Assembly (NCBI RefSeq): GCF_018873765.1
Contig: NC_057920.1
Location: 48,596,828 to 48,660,827 of the forward strand
Length of the DNA: 64,000 nucleotides
Direction of reading: 5' to 3'
Origin: Telopea speciosissima
Lineage: Eukaryota; Streptophyta; Magnoliopsida; Proteales; Proteaceae
Position numbers and translations under genes: made by a program. Shown here in pieces: positions 32,788 through 43,678 of the stretch; the first letter of the stretch is position 1, and the number at the start of each line of letters is the position of its first letter. Under the pieces are notes generated by a model. The model was not told the DNA's origin, made no database searches, and saw nothing but the letters and a program-made list of their open reading frames with translations.

Positions 32788-34408
32788 GCAAAGGAAAACT
32801 TTATCTCCAATTGCAAACTCTAGGTCCTTCCGCCTAAAATCAACATAGCTCTTTTGCCTTGACTAAACCGCCTTGATACGGTCTTGTATCAAATCTACCT
32901 TCTCACAGGTAGCATGGACCATCTCAAGTCCCAATATATGTCACTCACCCACTTCATCCCAATACAATGGCGTACAATATTTCCTACCATACGTACTGAG
33001 CTTCGAACGATGCCATGCTAATAGATGTCTAGTAGCTGTTGCTGTAGGCAAACTCGATGAACGCGATATGCTCATCCCAACTACCCTTCATATCAATAGC
33101 ACACGCCCTAAGCGTCTCCTCCAAGGTCTAAATTATGTGCTTCAACTATTCGTCGATCTGTGGATAGAAGATCATGCTAAAGTTCAGTAGAGAACCCATG
33201 GCCTTTTGAAAGCCATCCTAGAATCTCGAAGTAAACCTCGGGTCTCGGTCTGAAATGATATTGACAGGCAATCCATGAAGTCGAACAACATTAGCAATGT
33301 AGAGTTTGGTCAATCTGTCAACAGTAAAAGTCATCCTCAAGGGGATAAAGTGTGTTGCCTTGGTCAATCAATCAACTATGACCCAGATGGAACCCATACC
33401 CCTAGCTGTACGGTGCAAACCAATAATAAAATCCATGGTAATGTTGTCCCATTTCCACTCCAGGATAGGTATCGACTGAAGCAAACCGTGCGGTCGCTAC
33501 CTCTCCACCTTTACCTGCTGACAAGTAAGGCACCTCGAAACATAAGTAGCTATATTTGCCTTTATGCTAATCCACCAGTAGTTTCTTTTTAGGTCCTTGT
33601 ACATTTTGGTGCTATTAAGATGATAGAATATGGTGAACTATGTGCCTCGATCAACACTTCTCTTCTCAATTCCTCATCATTGGGCAAACAAACCCTGCCT
33701 CTGAATCGAAGCATGTTATCCTCAGATAAGGTGAAATCCAGATCCGGCTGATCAGTTGTCCAAATTCTATCTATCTGCTTCTATAACTCCAGATCGGTTG
33801 GTTGAACCTCCTTGATTCTCTCGATCAAAGATGGTTGCACAGTAAGGGCTGCCAGGGACATACTAGCCTCATCAACTAGTATCTCCAAATCTGAACGTTG
33901 AGCTTCCTCAATCAACTACTCACTCATTGTCAATGCAGCTAAAGACACAGTCTGAGACTTCCTGCTGAGGGCATCAGCTACTACATTTGCCTTACCCGGG
34001 TGGTAGTGGATCGTGCAATCATTATCTTTCATCAGTTCCAACCACCGCCTTTGCCTCATGTTCAACTCGTTTTGGGTGAAGAAGTATTTTAGGCTCTTGC
34101 GGTCACTATAGATCTCGCTCTTCTCACCATATAAATAGTGACACTATATCTTCAATGCAAAGACTACTGCCGCCAAGGTCGTTAGTGGGGTAGTTCTTCT
34201 CATAATCCTTCAACTATCTTGAAGCATAGGCCAACACCTTTCCATTTTGCATCAGTAAACATCCTTGTCCCAACCTCGAGGCATCATTATAAATAGTCAT
34301 TCCCCCAATGCCATCTGGTAATGTTAGAACTGGTGCTATGCTCAGTTTCTGCTTCAACTCTTGAAAGCTCTTCTCAAACTCCTCAGACCAAACAAACTTA
34401 ACTCCCCT
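32788..34408 (-). pseudogene. RNase H and integrase of the chromodomain gypsy (many stops)
   Basis: Decayed minus-strand coding in several frames. Near 34400-34190: VWSEEFEKSFQELKQKL and DGIGGMTIYNDASRLGQGCL (start of RNase H, Asp in YNDAS). Near 33600-33400: zinc-binding [20 protein letters not shown], then [14 protein letters not shown] (first catalytic Asp), TKATHFIPLRMT. Further on: HGLPVNIISDRDPRFTSRF (second Asp). Stops follow every 20-60 residues. Together these show a standard Del-type pol order that no longer codes for protein. Confidence 0.7.
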
Positions 34409-35505
34409 TCAAGTCAACTTGTTCATAAGGGCTGACATCCCTGAGAAGTTCTCAATGAAATGCCAATAATACCCAGACAAACCCAAAAAACTATCGATTT
34501 CCCCCACATTCTTGGGTGTTTCCCAATCCATCACTGCCTTCACCTTTCCTAGGTCAACTTTAATTCCCTCAGCTGAAATTATGTGACCCAAGAAAGCAAC
34601 TTGTGTGAGCCAAAACTCACACTTACTGAACTTGGCATACAGTTTCTTCTCCCTCAATCTCTGTAGTACCAATTTGAGATGCTCAGTATGCTCTTCCTCT
34701 GATTTGGAGTAAATTAGAATATCATCGATGAATACTATCACAAACTTGTCTAGAACGTCTTGAAAGGCCTTGCTCATAATTTCCATAAACACTGTTAGGG
34801 CATTGATCAAATTAAAAGACATCACTAGAAACTCATAATGACCATAGTGTGATTTGAACGTGGTCTTACTGATATCACTCTCCTTGATCTTCAACTGATG
34901 GTACCCTGACCTTAAATTGATCTTGAAGAAAACTTTGGCCCCTTGAAGCTGATCAAATAGATCGTCGACCCTTGGTAGAGGATATTTGTTCTTGATGGTT
35001 AACTTGATGATGAGCTCCCTATAATCGATGCACATCCGCATGCTACCATCCTTCTTCTTGACGAAGAGGACTGGTGCTACCTAATGAGACACACTAGGCC
35101 TAATAAACCCTTTTTTTAACAAGTCTTGAAGTTGGACTTGTAGCTCCTTCAACTCGGTCGGTGTCATCCTATAAGGTGCCTTGGACACTAGCGCCGCTTC
35201 TGGTAGTAGATCAATAACAAACTCGGTCTCACGATTGGGAGGCAACTCCATCAAGTCATCCAGGAAGACATCCAGAAAGTCCTTCACGATCTTCAGCTCT
35301 TCCAAAGGCTTTATCTTAGCTTCCGTATTGGTCACTGAAGCTAGATTACATTCGCATCCCCGATCCATAAGCTTTTTGGCTTGGAGAGCCGAGATAATGA
35401 GCTTCTTGGATCGTTTCTTCTTATTTTTGGTGAAGATAAACTTGTCCTCGCCCCGAGGCTTGAAAACCATTTGCTGCTCCACGCATACTTGGTTGCCTTA
35501 TAGGC
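34409..35505 (-). pseudogene. Reverse transcriptase of the chromodomain gypsy
   Basis: 35482-35081 gives the protease-RT linker and RT start (VFLDDLMELPPNRETEFVID, APYRMTPTELKELQVQLQDL, KKGFIRPSVS) up to a TAG. 35041-34409 continues in the same order with [29 protein letters not shown] and GYHQLKI; the catalytic [12 protein letters not shown] (x-I-D-D box); [14 protein letters not shown]; and [17 protein letters not shown]. One stop (TAG at about 35081) separates the two frames. N-terminally it is cut at about 35505 by a foreign insertion, beyond which the protease is found at 37663. Confidence 0.85.
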
Positions 35506-36135
35506 TGCTATTGCGTCAATAATTGGGCGAGCTGACCTATTGGTCCTACAAAGAAGGGTTAGCACTAAAGTGACCGAGCCATGCTGGTCTCGAACACTCT
35601 GATGCTTAAGTTAGCCCTCTTAGCAATAGATAAGGATTAAGAAAATAGAATGAATGGAATAGACAAGTATCACCTCATATTTATAGCTACTGGCAGAAGA
35701 AGCGGTGTTGGATTGGAGTGTCCTATTTAGGTAAGAACTCTAACCCAAGAGGAGTCCCAGGCAAGATTGGATCCTCCTACATGATTGCAAGGAGATGGTG
35801 CTTTTACCAGTAGCATGGATAGGTTCCCATCGGTTACGCCTCTGTGGATAAGATTGTGGCGTGTGGATCATGGGGCCGTTGCACCTTTCGTGGAACATGT
35901 TTGAATCAATCGTTGATCTATACGTGGTAGGTCTTAACGTGTCGTGCCCGACCATTGAGGTTGTGGTTGGGCGGCAAAGACATGGGGACTGATCCCAAAA
36001 AAGTCGATCCTTGTCACATTATGCTTGTTTATGAGCATTCTTTCTAGGTGTATCCGGGACCGACCCTATGGTTCAACACCGGGTGTTTCCTCAATTTGCA
36101 AGCTTGGGCTCGGCTCATCATTCTTGGTATTATCA
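35506..36135 (-). repeat. 3' LTR of the truncated Tat element
   Basis: About 630 bp. The plus strand starts TGCTATTGCGTCAATAATTG and ends TTGGTATTATCA. Shared words with the complete Tat LTR: TTGCGTCA near the edge, CTGATGCTTAAGTTAG-CCTCT-AGCAATAG, and the following purine tract. It is diverged from that LTR, so a different subfamily. Confidence 0.5.
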
Positions 36136-36473
36136 CTTGCCCCCCACTCCCTTGGAACGTTCGCATTCTAAGGTGATTTCTATTTGGTCTTCGTCTATGT
36201 GTTGCCTTCATTCATCGATTCTTGAGAAGGGTTTAATGCTCCATCGCCTCGTACAATGTGACGGTTCGATTCCCTAGTGATGCATGGTACTAAGTAATCA
36301 TGATGTCTTAGGCAGTTCTGCAGTCGCTTATCCTTGGCCGTTGATTTTAATCGATCTCGACCGTTGCCTACATCATTTTGTTTTCCTCTTCTCCTTATAA
36401 ATAGTGGTCCCCTACTTCGTTCTCTCCACAGTTCCAGGCTTATTCCTTAGCAAAATTTCCTCCAGCTCCTCTC

Positions 36474-37565
36474 ATGCCTTCTAAGTCTTCGGCTCGGTTA
36501 GCTAGCTTTGAGTCTTCGGTTTGGCGGTGTATTTCGCGCTTAGAAGCTTCGTCCAACCGAACTGACCAGTAAGTTCTCCCATCCTTCATGTCTTTCGATA
36601 GTATGTACCAGGGACCTGTCGATGGTCGCAAGGAGGTTCCTAGGATGAGCGCCAGCTCAGAGTCGGGTGCGAACTCCGATGGTACCCAGACTGACCAGCC
36701 TCCAATTCCTTTTTGCTCAAGAAACTTTCATGCTCGGCATGGTCCTTCTTATAACCGGGCCTCTTCTTCAGTTGGGGCCCTAGTAGGGGATACCCTGCCA
36801 CCTGCTCAAGCTCTCCCTCCCATAGCAGGAGGCAGGTGGGGCACAGGCCCAAGAAATCAAGGACGACGAGGGTTATGAATCTGAGGTCTGCCATCGGAGA
36901 CAGTACCCCCGATACTAACACATATGTTAGTATTTTGAAGATCAGGCCTTAGAGGCCATTAGGGCTCGGTTCCATATTCCCACCGAGGTTGTTCTCCGTG
37001 CTCCGGCCAAACTCGACAAGACCTGTTATTTTTGAGCTGGTGAAGTTTATCTATATGAGACCACTTTTACCTATGGCCTTCATCTCCTGGCTCAGCCCTT
37101 CGTGGTGGATGTCTTGAACCATTTCACCCTATGCCTGGGTCAGTTGATGGCGAACTCATGGAAGCAGATCTTTGGCTTTTACATTTTCTTTGATCGCCTT
37201 GGTCGGGAAGCCTCTGCTGACCTTTTTGCCTATTTCTTCATGTGAAAAAATCTGTTGGGGGATGGTACTATCTTTCCTTGCACAGCCTGAAGGGATCCTT
37301 TAAGAACTTGCAGTTCTTTAGACATATGCCTTAGTCGGTTAAGAAGTGGAAGTATAGGTACTTTTTTGCCTTGTACCCGGGAATCTCTTCAGGCTGGAGT
37401 AGAGGAACATTCAGTTGAAGAAGGTCAACTCTGTGCCTGAGCTGAGTCAGTATGATTTGGAATCTGCGGGCATTTACCTAGAAGGGGAGCCCTTTGATGT
37501 CCATCAACTTTAGTAGGAGGACGAGTTGGTCCAGTGCAAGCTGAGTTCTCTCCCAAGTGAGTATT
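36474..37565 (+). pseudogene. Antisense ORF (Transposase_28/PF04195-like) of the truncated Tat element
   Basis: Plus strand, opposite to the retroelement. It starts MPSKSSARLASFESS at 36474 with a donor-like GTAAGT at about 36570. Around 36955-37215 it reads IRARFHIPTEVVLRAP, EVYLYETTFTYGLHLLAQPF, LMANSWKQIFGFYIFFDRLG. The order ..LYE..F..GLR.P...F...VL......L.PN.W....GF..... matches the putative gypsy-type transposon domain PF04195. It is interrupted by stops. The same ORF in less broken form lies at 40462-40992, in the same relative orientation to its element. Confidence 0.6.
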
Positions 37566-37662
37566 CTCAGTCTGGAGGATTCGACTCGTATTTTTTGTTG
37601 TTTGAATTTGTACTGACCATCTTCCCCTTTCTTTTTAGTGGACATTCCTCTTGATCGCAACA

Positions 37663-37925
37663 ACTACCAATCAATCGATGCCCAAGATTACATCGAAATC
37701 TCTCATATCCAACTCAACATGGTGTGTAAGCATATCTCGGCCATAAATTTGAATGGGGTACGGTTCATATACCACATCTAAACTAACCACATCTCCAGTT
37801 GGCGTGCTCACAGCTTATCCCTGAGCTAAACTCTTAGGGGCAATTCCCATGTTCTTGGTGAAGGAAGGGGACACAAAAGAATGTGAGGCACCCAAATCAA
37901 AGAGAACATAGGTAGCGATGCATGT
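37663..37925 (-). pseudogene. Aspartic protease of the chromodomain gypsy
   Basis: The minus strand reads ATYVLFDLGASHSFVSPSFT (active-site Asp in LFDLGAS, usually LFDSGAT), then TPTGDVVSLDVVYEPYPIQI and DMRDFDVILGID. The order matches RVP_2 of Del-type gypsies. One internal TAA after KSLAQG and a TGA in place of the usual Trp of GxDWL. The domain stops where the Tat fragment begins. Confidence 0.7.
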
Positions 37926-38099
37926 AATAGAAATAATACCGGATATAAGGATTGAAATTAACCATGCATGCTTGAAATGGTATGATTCACAATCTTAAAC
38001 AAATAAGTTTAGGATGGGGTTACCTGTCAAAATACCTGGTGTCACCTCAGCTTCGGCATCAGTCACCACATATACTTGGCTCGAGATCCTATTGCCTTG

Positions 38100-39239
38100 T
38101 GGAGGCAATGGTAGTCGACCGGTAGGTCTAGAAAAGGTTGCTCGTAAAGATGTGGGCTGAGGTGCTAATTGTGATGCATCGGGCTGGGCAGCCCTTGGAG
38201 ATGTGCCCAAATTGGTTGCAGTTGAAACACCACACACCACCACCCGTAGGTTGTGATGAAGCTGATGATTGAGTAGGATGGGTAGGCTATGATACTTTAG
38301 TACGTTTAAAATACACCAGTGCGGGGTTTGAGTAGATTACCCAATGAAACTTGGTTGCTTCCCAACTAATTGGTGCTGCAGCCTGTCTCTTGCCATCCCC
38401 GATTGAGAAAATTAAGAATTCCTCTATTGATCCTCAATAGACTTGGCTAACTGTACCATCCTTGCATAAGTTTGAGGCCCATGTGACACCAAAATGGAGC
38501 TGATGCCCAGCCTTAACCCTTTCTCAAACCGCTTTCCCTTCTCTACATTTGTCTTCAAGTGGTTGGGTGCAAAATAGAATAACTCCTCAAATTTCTGCTA
38601 ATATTCAAGGACAGATTTGGGTCTGTGAATAAAGTCTATAAACTCGATCGCCTTTCTTTCCCTACAGCTCTATTGAAAGTAGTTCTCAAAGAATACCTCC
38701 CTGAATTGTTCCCACGTGAGGTTCGGGTGGGTAACAACAAGGTTGGGCTGAGTAGTTTGCCACCAAACATCGGCCTCACCCTTCAACATGAGGCGGTACA
38801 TCTAATCTTGTACTCTTCGGTATAATCAAGCACTGAGAAAGCCTTCTCCATTTCCCAAATCCACATGGTCGGGTGTAGTGGGTCCTTATTCGGTCCGGAG
38901 AACTCCATGGGTCTCAATTTTTGAAACCTCTCATGATCCTAGAAACGTCCATCCAACCTTGTGCCGGCTGAGCTACGTTTGTAGTGGGATTAGGGGGTAT
39001 TGGAGGAGCATTTTCTGCCATCCTAGCTCTCTCATTGGCCTCAAATCAAGCTGTATTAAGCTCCATGAAATCTCTCTGTTGTTGCTGAAAGGTGAGTCTC
39101 ATATTTTCCATGTAGTCCATCTATTGGGCTTGGAAATCCCTCAAGATGTCCCCCATAATTTGGCTAACCTTATGGGTAGTGGCGTACCCCGAAGTATTAG
39201 GGGTAGCATTGCCATATAAAATCAATTCAAATCTCAAAT
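38100..39239 (-). pseudogene. Gag of the chromodomain gypsy, N-terminus cut
   Basis: From 39239 leftwards: NATPNTSGYATTHKVSQIMG, MRLTFQQQQRDFMEL, AENAPPIPPNP, then degraded nucleocapsid sequence and a CCHC knuckle WCFNCNQFGHISKGCP (about 38190-38240). Frame changes and stops are frequent. The 5' side is cut by the complete Tat element at 39245. Gag would form the particle and bind RNA through the knuckle. Confidence 0.6.
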
Positions 39240-39244
39240 AGACT

Positions 39245-39730
39245 TGTTGCGTCAGAAATCCTCTTAGAGCGAGTTCTACCTATAAGACAACGATTAGCAG
39301 GGAGTACCGGGTGTCGCCGGTGATCTCACTCCAATGCTTAAGTTAGACCTCTGAGCAATAGTCAGAATAATGAGAATTCAGATGGATTGGACGTAGGTTA
39401 CCTCCCCTACTTATGGCGATGGAGAGTTTGAATCATGCTGGGAGTGGTAAGCTAGAATCTCGGAGTGGAGTGAGACCAATGAGGAATGGAAATGGGGATA
39501 GCGTCTACCCATCGCTTCCCAAGAGCCTGATTAGGTGTGACGTGGGCAAAGGTTTTGGGGCCTTGCTAGCCCATGATAGACTTAGAGTGTCTTACGTAAG
39601 CTTCATAGGATATCTCTTTTGTTTGGCATATGCAATGTCATCTTTGTCCCTCGATCGAGCTCTCGAGCTGGGCCTGGATTTCACAATCTCTGTAGCTCAT
39701 TCCGACCGAGCCAGTTTTCTTATCCCAAAA
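39245..39730 (-). repeat. 3' LTR of the Tat element
   Basis: 486 bp. Edges on the plus strand TGTTGCGTCAG...TTATCCCAAAA; the other LTR ends CCCAACA. Confidence 0.9.
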
Positions 39731-40302
39731 TGAGCCCCCCCACTCCCCTGGACGTGTGATCTGACAAGTTGGCGGCTAAGTGTGATTTGCTGATTCAGTC
39801 GTCATAAGCCACGTGGTTGAAAAAACCCTAAAGGTGCCTCGACTCGAGGCGACTTTCAACTTTCCTCCAATGTACGGACTCGTGTCCGTAGGCACCATGA
39901 TCTCTAGGCTAAGCCTACAGAGGATTGATCCTGGTCATGTCAAGTCTTCCCATGTGGTTCAGCCATATGGCACGAACATTAATTTCTTTGGGAGACGCCA
40001 AACGCCAACTACCCCTAGCCATCCGATGGGTTGCATCCTTTGGCCTTTGGATTTGGAAACGTCCCCTCCTCTTCGCGTGCATAAATTGAAAGTTCACTTT
40101 TACGGCAATCTTCTACTGATTCCTTCCATTTTTTGAGCTTTGCGCCTCTCGTGATTCTTATCTTTTGTCATAGCATCTTACTCTGGTGCCGTTGCGTTTG
40201 CGGGCCCTCGAACAAAGTTCTTCTCTTGTGGCTTCCCATCGATCGCACAGTGCTCTTCCATTCTCGACCCCTCTTGACCTTTATCAGTAAGTTTCTTTGA
40301 TC
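39731..40302. other. Tat element spacer between 3' LTR and antisense ORF
   Basis: Polypurine tract (minus strand) at 39731-39750, followed by about 550 bp that would be the promoter/5' leader region of the antisense ORF on the plus strand. Nothing else recognised. Confidence 0.5.
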
Positions 40303-41880
40303 ATGTCTTCTTCTTCTTCTTCCCAGGCGGAGTCCCACAGGGATTCCGACAATGTTGCCCAAGCGAGTGGGGGTTCCTACCATGAGGTGAGCTCTAAGGA
40401 GACCCAAGAGGAACGGTCTATACTTTTTGGGTCAAAGAGATTCTCTGTCTGAGTCCGTCATTTGACCCAAGACATTGCTGCTCAGCCCAGTGGTGAGAGA
40501 GCAACATTCGAAACTTCTATTGAGCGCATTGTCGATGGTGGCAGTGCCGCCGGAGTTGAGGAGGAAGAGGGTGCCTCGGCGAGGCCCACCTATGTCGCAG
40601 CCTTTGAAAGCACCATGACTGAGGATTCTCTATCTGCCCTCCGCCTTCGGTACAGATTTCATGCATTGGTAGAGACTTGGGTCCCTACCAGGGCTGAGAG
40701 GGCGAACACCCCACGGCCAAATACTGTGTGTTTGTATGAAGTAGCCTTTCAGTGTGGTCTGCGCTTCCTTGTTCACCAGTTCGTTCAGGAAGTGTTGGAT
40801 CGTTTCAAGATTTCCCTTGGCCGATTGGTCGCCAACGCCTGGAAGCATCTTCTAGGATTTTACTTGTTCTTTGCCCAACTTGGCCGCAAGGCCTCATGGG
40901 TGGTTTTCCTATATTTTTACCACCTAAAGCCGTCCAGGGATGAGTGGTTCTATGTGGCTCGATGTAGTCCCCCGGGGGTCGTACGGGCCTAAGTCTTTTG
41001 TCTCCCATATGCCTGAATTAGCAAAGAAATGGAAAGATCGCTTTTTCTTTGCGCGTATTGAGGGTAACCCTTTAAAGTGGACTGGAGACCCGCTCGATTA
41101 CGGACTGGGAATCAAGTCCCTATGCTGAGCTCATATGATCAGCAGTATCTCAAGATGGCGATGATGGGCACGACTTTCAATGTGCATGGTCTGGAAAATG
41201 AGGGTCTGCTGATTAAGCACGGTTTGAGCTTAGCGTAGGGTGAGTCCCTTTCCCCTCGAACTTATCTTTGGACGACTATGATCTATATCTGATTTTACGT
41301 CTGTCTTTTCCAGTGGACTACGAACCGGACACCCATAATCTTTGCGAACAGGCTACGTCGGCCAGGAGAAAGGCTATGGAGAAGCAATCTTAGCGTCCTA
41401 CTCGTCCTTTGCTCCCGGGTGTCTCCATAAGGGATTCTTCATCTGTAGGTGGCGACCAGAGGAGGCAGGAAGGTTCCTCCAAGGTAAAAGAGAAAGTGCC
41501 TAGCAAGGTCCTGCCACCCAAGATTCCTGGGAAGAGGTCGCGCGATGAATTGGCAAGCGGTGACCCTGCCTCTAAAAGAGTTGCGCAGGGCGTCGTGTCC
41601 TTGGGGGAGACCACCCAAACCCCCAAGGTTCCCAAGTCAGGCCCCCAGGACGTTCTGAAGGGGAAGTCTAGCCAAGGTGCACCCGACGCCCCCCTCCTCC
41701 CAAGGGGAAGAAGCATCTCCAGTTTCAGTAGGACGTTTATGAGGGCGAGTCTTCACTCCAAATTCTTCGTGTGGCAAGCGAGTTAATGGACCATGGTCCT
41801 TTGGAGGACATGGAGGATTTTTGGTCCCGACTAGACGAGGAGATTCTAAACTCGTTAATGTTGGATTTTGCCAGGGTATG
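40303..41880 (+). pseudogene. Antisense ORF of the Tat element (Transposase_28/PF04195-like)
   Basis: Plus strand, opposite to gag-pol. It starts MSSSSSSQAESHRDSD at 40303 and is stopped at about 40450. 40462-40992 carries the domain: LRLRYRFHALVETWVPTRAE, NTVCLYEVAFQCGLRFLVHQ, ISLGRLVANAWKHLLGFYLF. A frame change near 40940 is followed by more sequence, a splice-like TTTTCCAG|TGGACTACG at 41313, and a basic, Lys/Pro-rich tail (41409-41786). An antisense ORF of this family is a known feature of RIRE2-type Tat elements; its function is not established. The 3' end stops where the integrase remnant begins (about 41882). Confidence 0.65.
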
Positions 41881-41884
41881 CCTC

Positions 41885-42403
41885 TGAGGTAGTTCGATGC
41901 TCAACACCGTATTGGGCGTAAAACGCATCGAACTGCTGGTTGTCAAATTATTTCCCGTTGTCTGTCACCAGAATCTTTGGCAGGCCAAACCTGTAGATAA
42001 TCTTATCTCTAAAGAATTTCTCCATTTGTTGCCGCGTGATCTTGGCTAAAGGCTCAGCTTCTACCCACTTGGTGAAGTAGTCCACAGTGACCACGTGATA
42101 TTTTCTTCCCCCTGAGGCTGGGGTGAAGTTGCCCAGTATATCCATTCCCCACATGGCGAAGGGGATGGGACTAAGTATAGAAGCCAATTCCGTAGCGGGC
42201 TGTCGTGGTATGTCTGCAAATTTTTGGCATTGCTTGCACCTTCTCACGTACTGGATGGCGTCTTTCTGCATGTTGGGCCAATAGAGTCCAGCTCTCAGTA
42301 CTTTATAGGCCAGGTGGCGTCCCCCCATGTGACTGCCGCATATGCCTTGATGGACCTCTATCAAGGTGTTCAGGGCATGTGCGGGAGCTAAACATTTCAG
42401 CAA
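41885..42403 (-). pseudogene. Tat integrase, C-terminal half deleted
   Basis: HQGICGSHMGGRHLAYKVLR has the zinc-binding His pair, then YVRRCKQCQKF the Cys pair. FAMWGMDILGNFTPASGG holds the first catalytic Asp, VDYFTKWVEAEPL follows, and LPKILVTDNGK the second Asp. A stop follows, then FDNQQFDAFYAQYGVEHRTT, after which sequence of the antisense ORF begins. The third catalytic Glu and the C-terminal DNA-binding part are missing, so strand transfer is impossible. The family would normally continue about 250 residues further. Confidence 0.8.
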
Positions 42404-42559
42404 CGGGCCTATGATTGACCTTTTGTAAAGCTCTCCTTCTATTAGAGTATACCGGGCGGCACGACCTCGAACCTTTCATGCCTCCGTTTTGTCTTAGGGT
42501 AGGACATCATCTTTCAGACACGTGACGATCGGGTCCATTTAGCTGGGCTCAACCTCGAC
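42404..42559. other. Linker between RNase H and integrase
   Basis: Short decayed coding segment; no complete domain. Confidence 0.4.
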
Positions 42560-43675
42560 CTACGCGACCTCTCGAGCTAGATAAGCGGGTCCATAAAGTT
42601 GTTCAACATATGCTGAGCTGTCAAGCTGTGCTAGCTCTTCTTTAAACAAATGCAAAAGTACGTCCACCTTCTCATTCTCGCAACGCGGAACCCTGATTAT
42701 CTCAAAGCTCTCGAATGAGCTAAGTAACTGCTTCACTTCTTTCAAATATGCTGCCATCCGATCATCTTTGGCCTCATAATCTCCGTTGACTTGGTTCACG
42801 AGCAGGTGTGAGTTAGCCCGTTCGGCTAGATTTTTGACCTGTACAGCCTTTACGATTTGCAGTCCCCCAATCAGCGCTTCGTACTCAGCCTCATTATTGG
42901 AGGCAGGAAAGTGCAGGTGTAGCGCAAACTGTATTTTGAAGCCTTCTGGGCTTGTTAAGATGAAGCCTGCTCCCCTGACCTCCGCATTACTCGATCCATC
43001 CACAAACATTGTCCAGGATGGCTCTGGGCTGATTTTTTCTTTCGGCACGATCTCCTCCTCTACCTCATTCTCACTTTGGGCACACTCGGCTACAAAGTTC
43101 GCTAGAGCTTGGCCTTTTATGGCCGTTCTAGGCCTGTACTCGATCTGGTACTCGCTCAGCTCAATCGCCCAGGTTGTCAATCTTTTGGATACGTTAGGCT
43201 TGTGAAGTACCTTTTTTAGAGGTTGGTCCGACATGACCACAATCGGGTAGGCTTGAAAGTATGGCCTAAGCTTTCGGGCTGCTTTTACAAACGTAAATGC
43301 GAGCTTCTCGATCTTGGGGTATCGAGTTTCTACGTCCAACAGGACGTGATTGACATAATACACTGGTCTTTGGACTCCATCTTCTTCTCTTATTAAGGTG
43401 GCACTCACAGCTACTGGTGACATCGCCAAGTACAGGAGCAACTCCTCTTTAGGTACTGGTCTGGTTAACAGCGGTGGATTGACGAGGTATGCTTTGAGGT
43501 CTTCGAAGGCTTTCTGGCATTCCTCCGTCCACTCAAAACTCCTCATGTCTTTTAAATTCTTCAAAGTTTTGAAGAATGGCAAGCATTTGTCTCCCGAACG
43601 AGACACAAAGCGCGCCAGTGCTGCAATTCTACCATTCAGTCTTTGTACCTCGCGATCAGTTTTCGACGGGCTCAT
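42560..43675 (-). CDS. Tat RT connection and RNase H domain
   Basis: 371 open codons. N-terminal: MSPSKTDREVQRLNGRIAAL, LPFFKTLKNLKDMRSFEWTE, then the connection LLLYLAMSPVAVSATLI and GVQRPVYYVNHVLLDVETRY. RNase H begins at PEPSWTMFVDGSSNAEVRGA with the first Asp, NNEAEYEALIGGLQIVKAVQ with the Glu, and DVLLHLF near the end. The motif around ERANSHLLVNQV has Asn where the family has the second catalytic Asp (usually SDS), so the enzyme was probably damaged even though the frame is open. It directly follows the RT frame. Confidence 0.8.
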   Translation of the reverse strand: MSPSKTDREVQRLNGRIAALARFVSRSGDKCLPFFKTLKNLKDMRSFEWTEECQKAFEDLKAYLVNPPLLTRPVPKEELLLYLAMSPVAVSATLIREEDGVQRPVYYVNHVLLDVETRYPKIEKLAFTFVKAARKLRPYFQAYPIVVMSDQPLKKVLHKPNVSKRLTTWAIELSEYQIEYRPRTAIKGQALANFVAECAQSENEVEEEIVPKEKISPEPSWTMFVDGSSNAEVRGAGFILTSPEGFKIQFALHLHFPASNNEAEYEALIGGLQIVKAVQVKNLAERANSHLLVNQVNGDYEAKDDRMAAYLKEVKQLLSSFESFEIIRVPRCENEKVDVLLHLFKEELAQLDSSAYVEQLYGPAYLAREVA

Positions 43676-43678
43676 TTC

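Larger units (their letters stand above)
35506..37662 (-). mobile_element. Truncated Tat-type gypsy inserted between protease and RT
   Basis: The host gypsy frame reads G-I-D-(stop)-L at about 37665-37680 and resumes with A-A-Y-K-A-T at about 35490-35505, so about 2.15 kb was inserted. The insert holds an LTR-like block (35506-36135), a purine tract on the minus strand at 36137-36155 (plus strand TGCCCCCCACTCCC, like TGAGCCCCCCCACTCCC at 39731), and an antisense ORF related to that of the complete Tat element. Everything upstream of that ORF is missing. Target duplication unclear (CTA on both sides). Confidence 0.6.
22755..39239 (-). mobile_element. Chromodomain Ty3/gypsy (Del/Tekay-type), nested with two other elements
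   Basis: Minus-strand element. From right to left: gag with CCHC knuckle (39239-38100), protease (37925-37663), a foreign insertion (35506-37662), reverse transcriptase (35505-34409), RNase H, integrase, chromodomain (32535-32390), polypurine AGGTGGAGGGAA, then the 3' LTR (32344 down to 22755), which itself contains an Athila-like element (25496-32142). Removing the insert and one target copy leaves an LTR of about 2.94 kb. Many stops and frameshifts are present. The 5' LTR was not found: to the right the gag is cut by the Tat element at 39245, and the sequence that resumes at 47743 does not match the 3' LTR. Confidence 0.75.

Noticed and set aside
39413-39733. Plus-strand frame nearly identical to one at 47425-47826
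   Set aside because: Both lie within the two LTRs of the Tat element on the opposite strand; identity reflects LTR duplication, not a gene pair.
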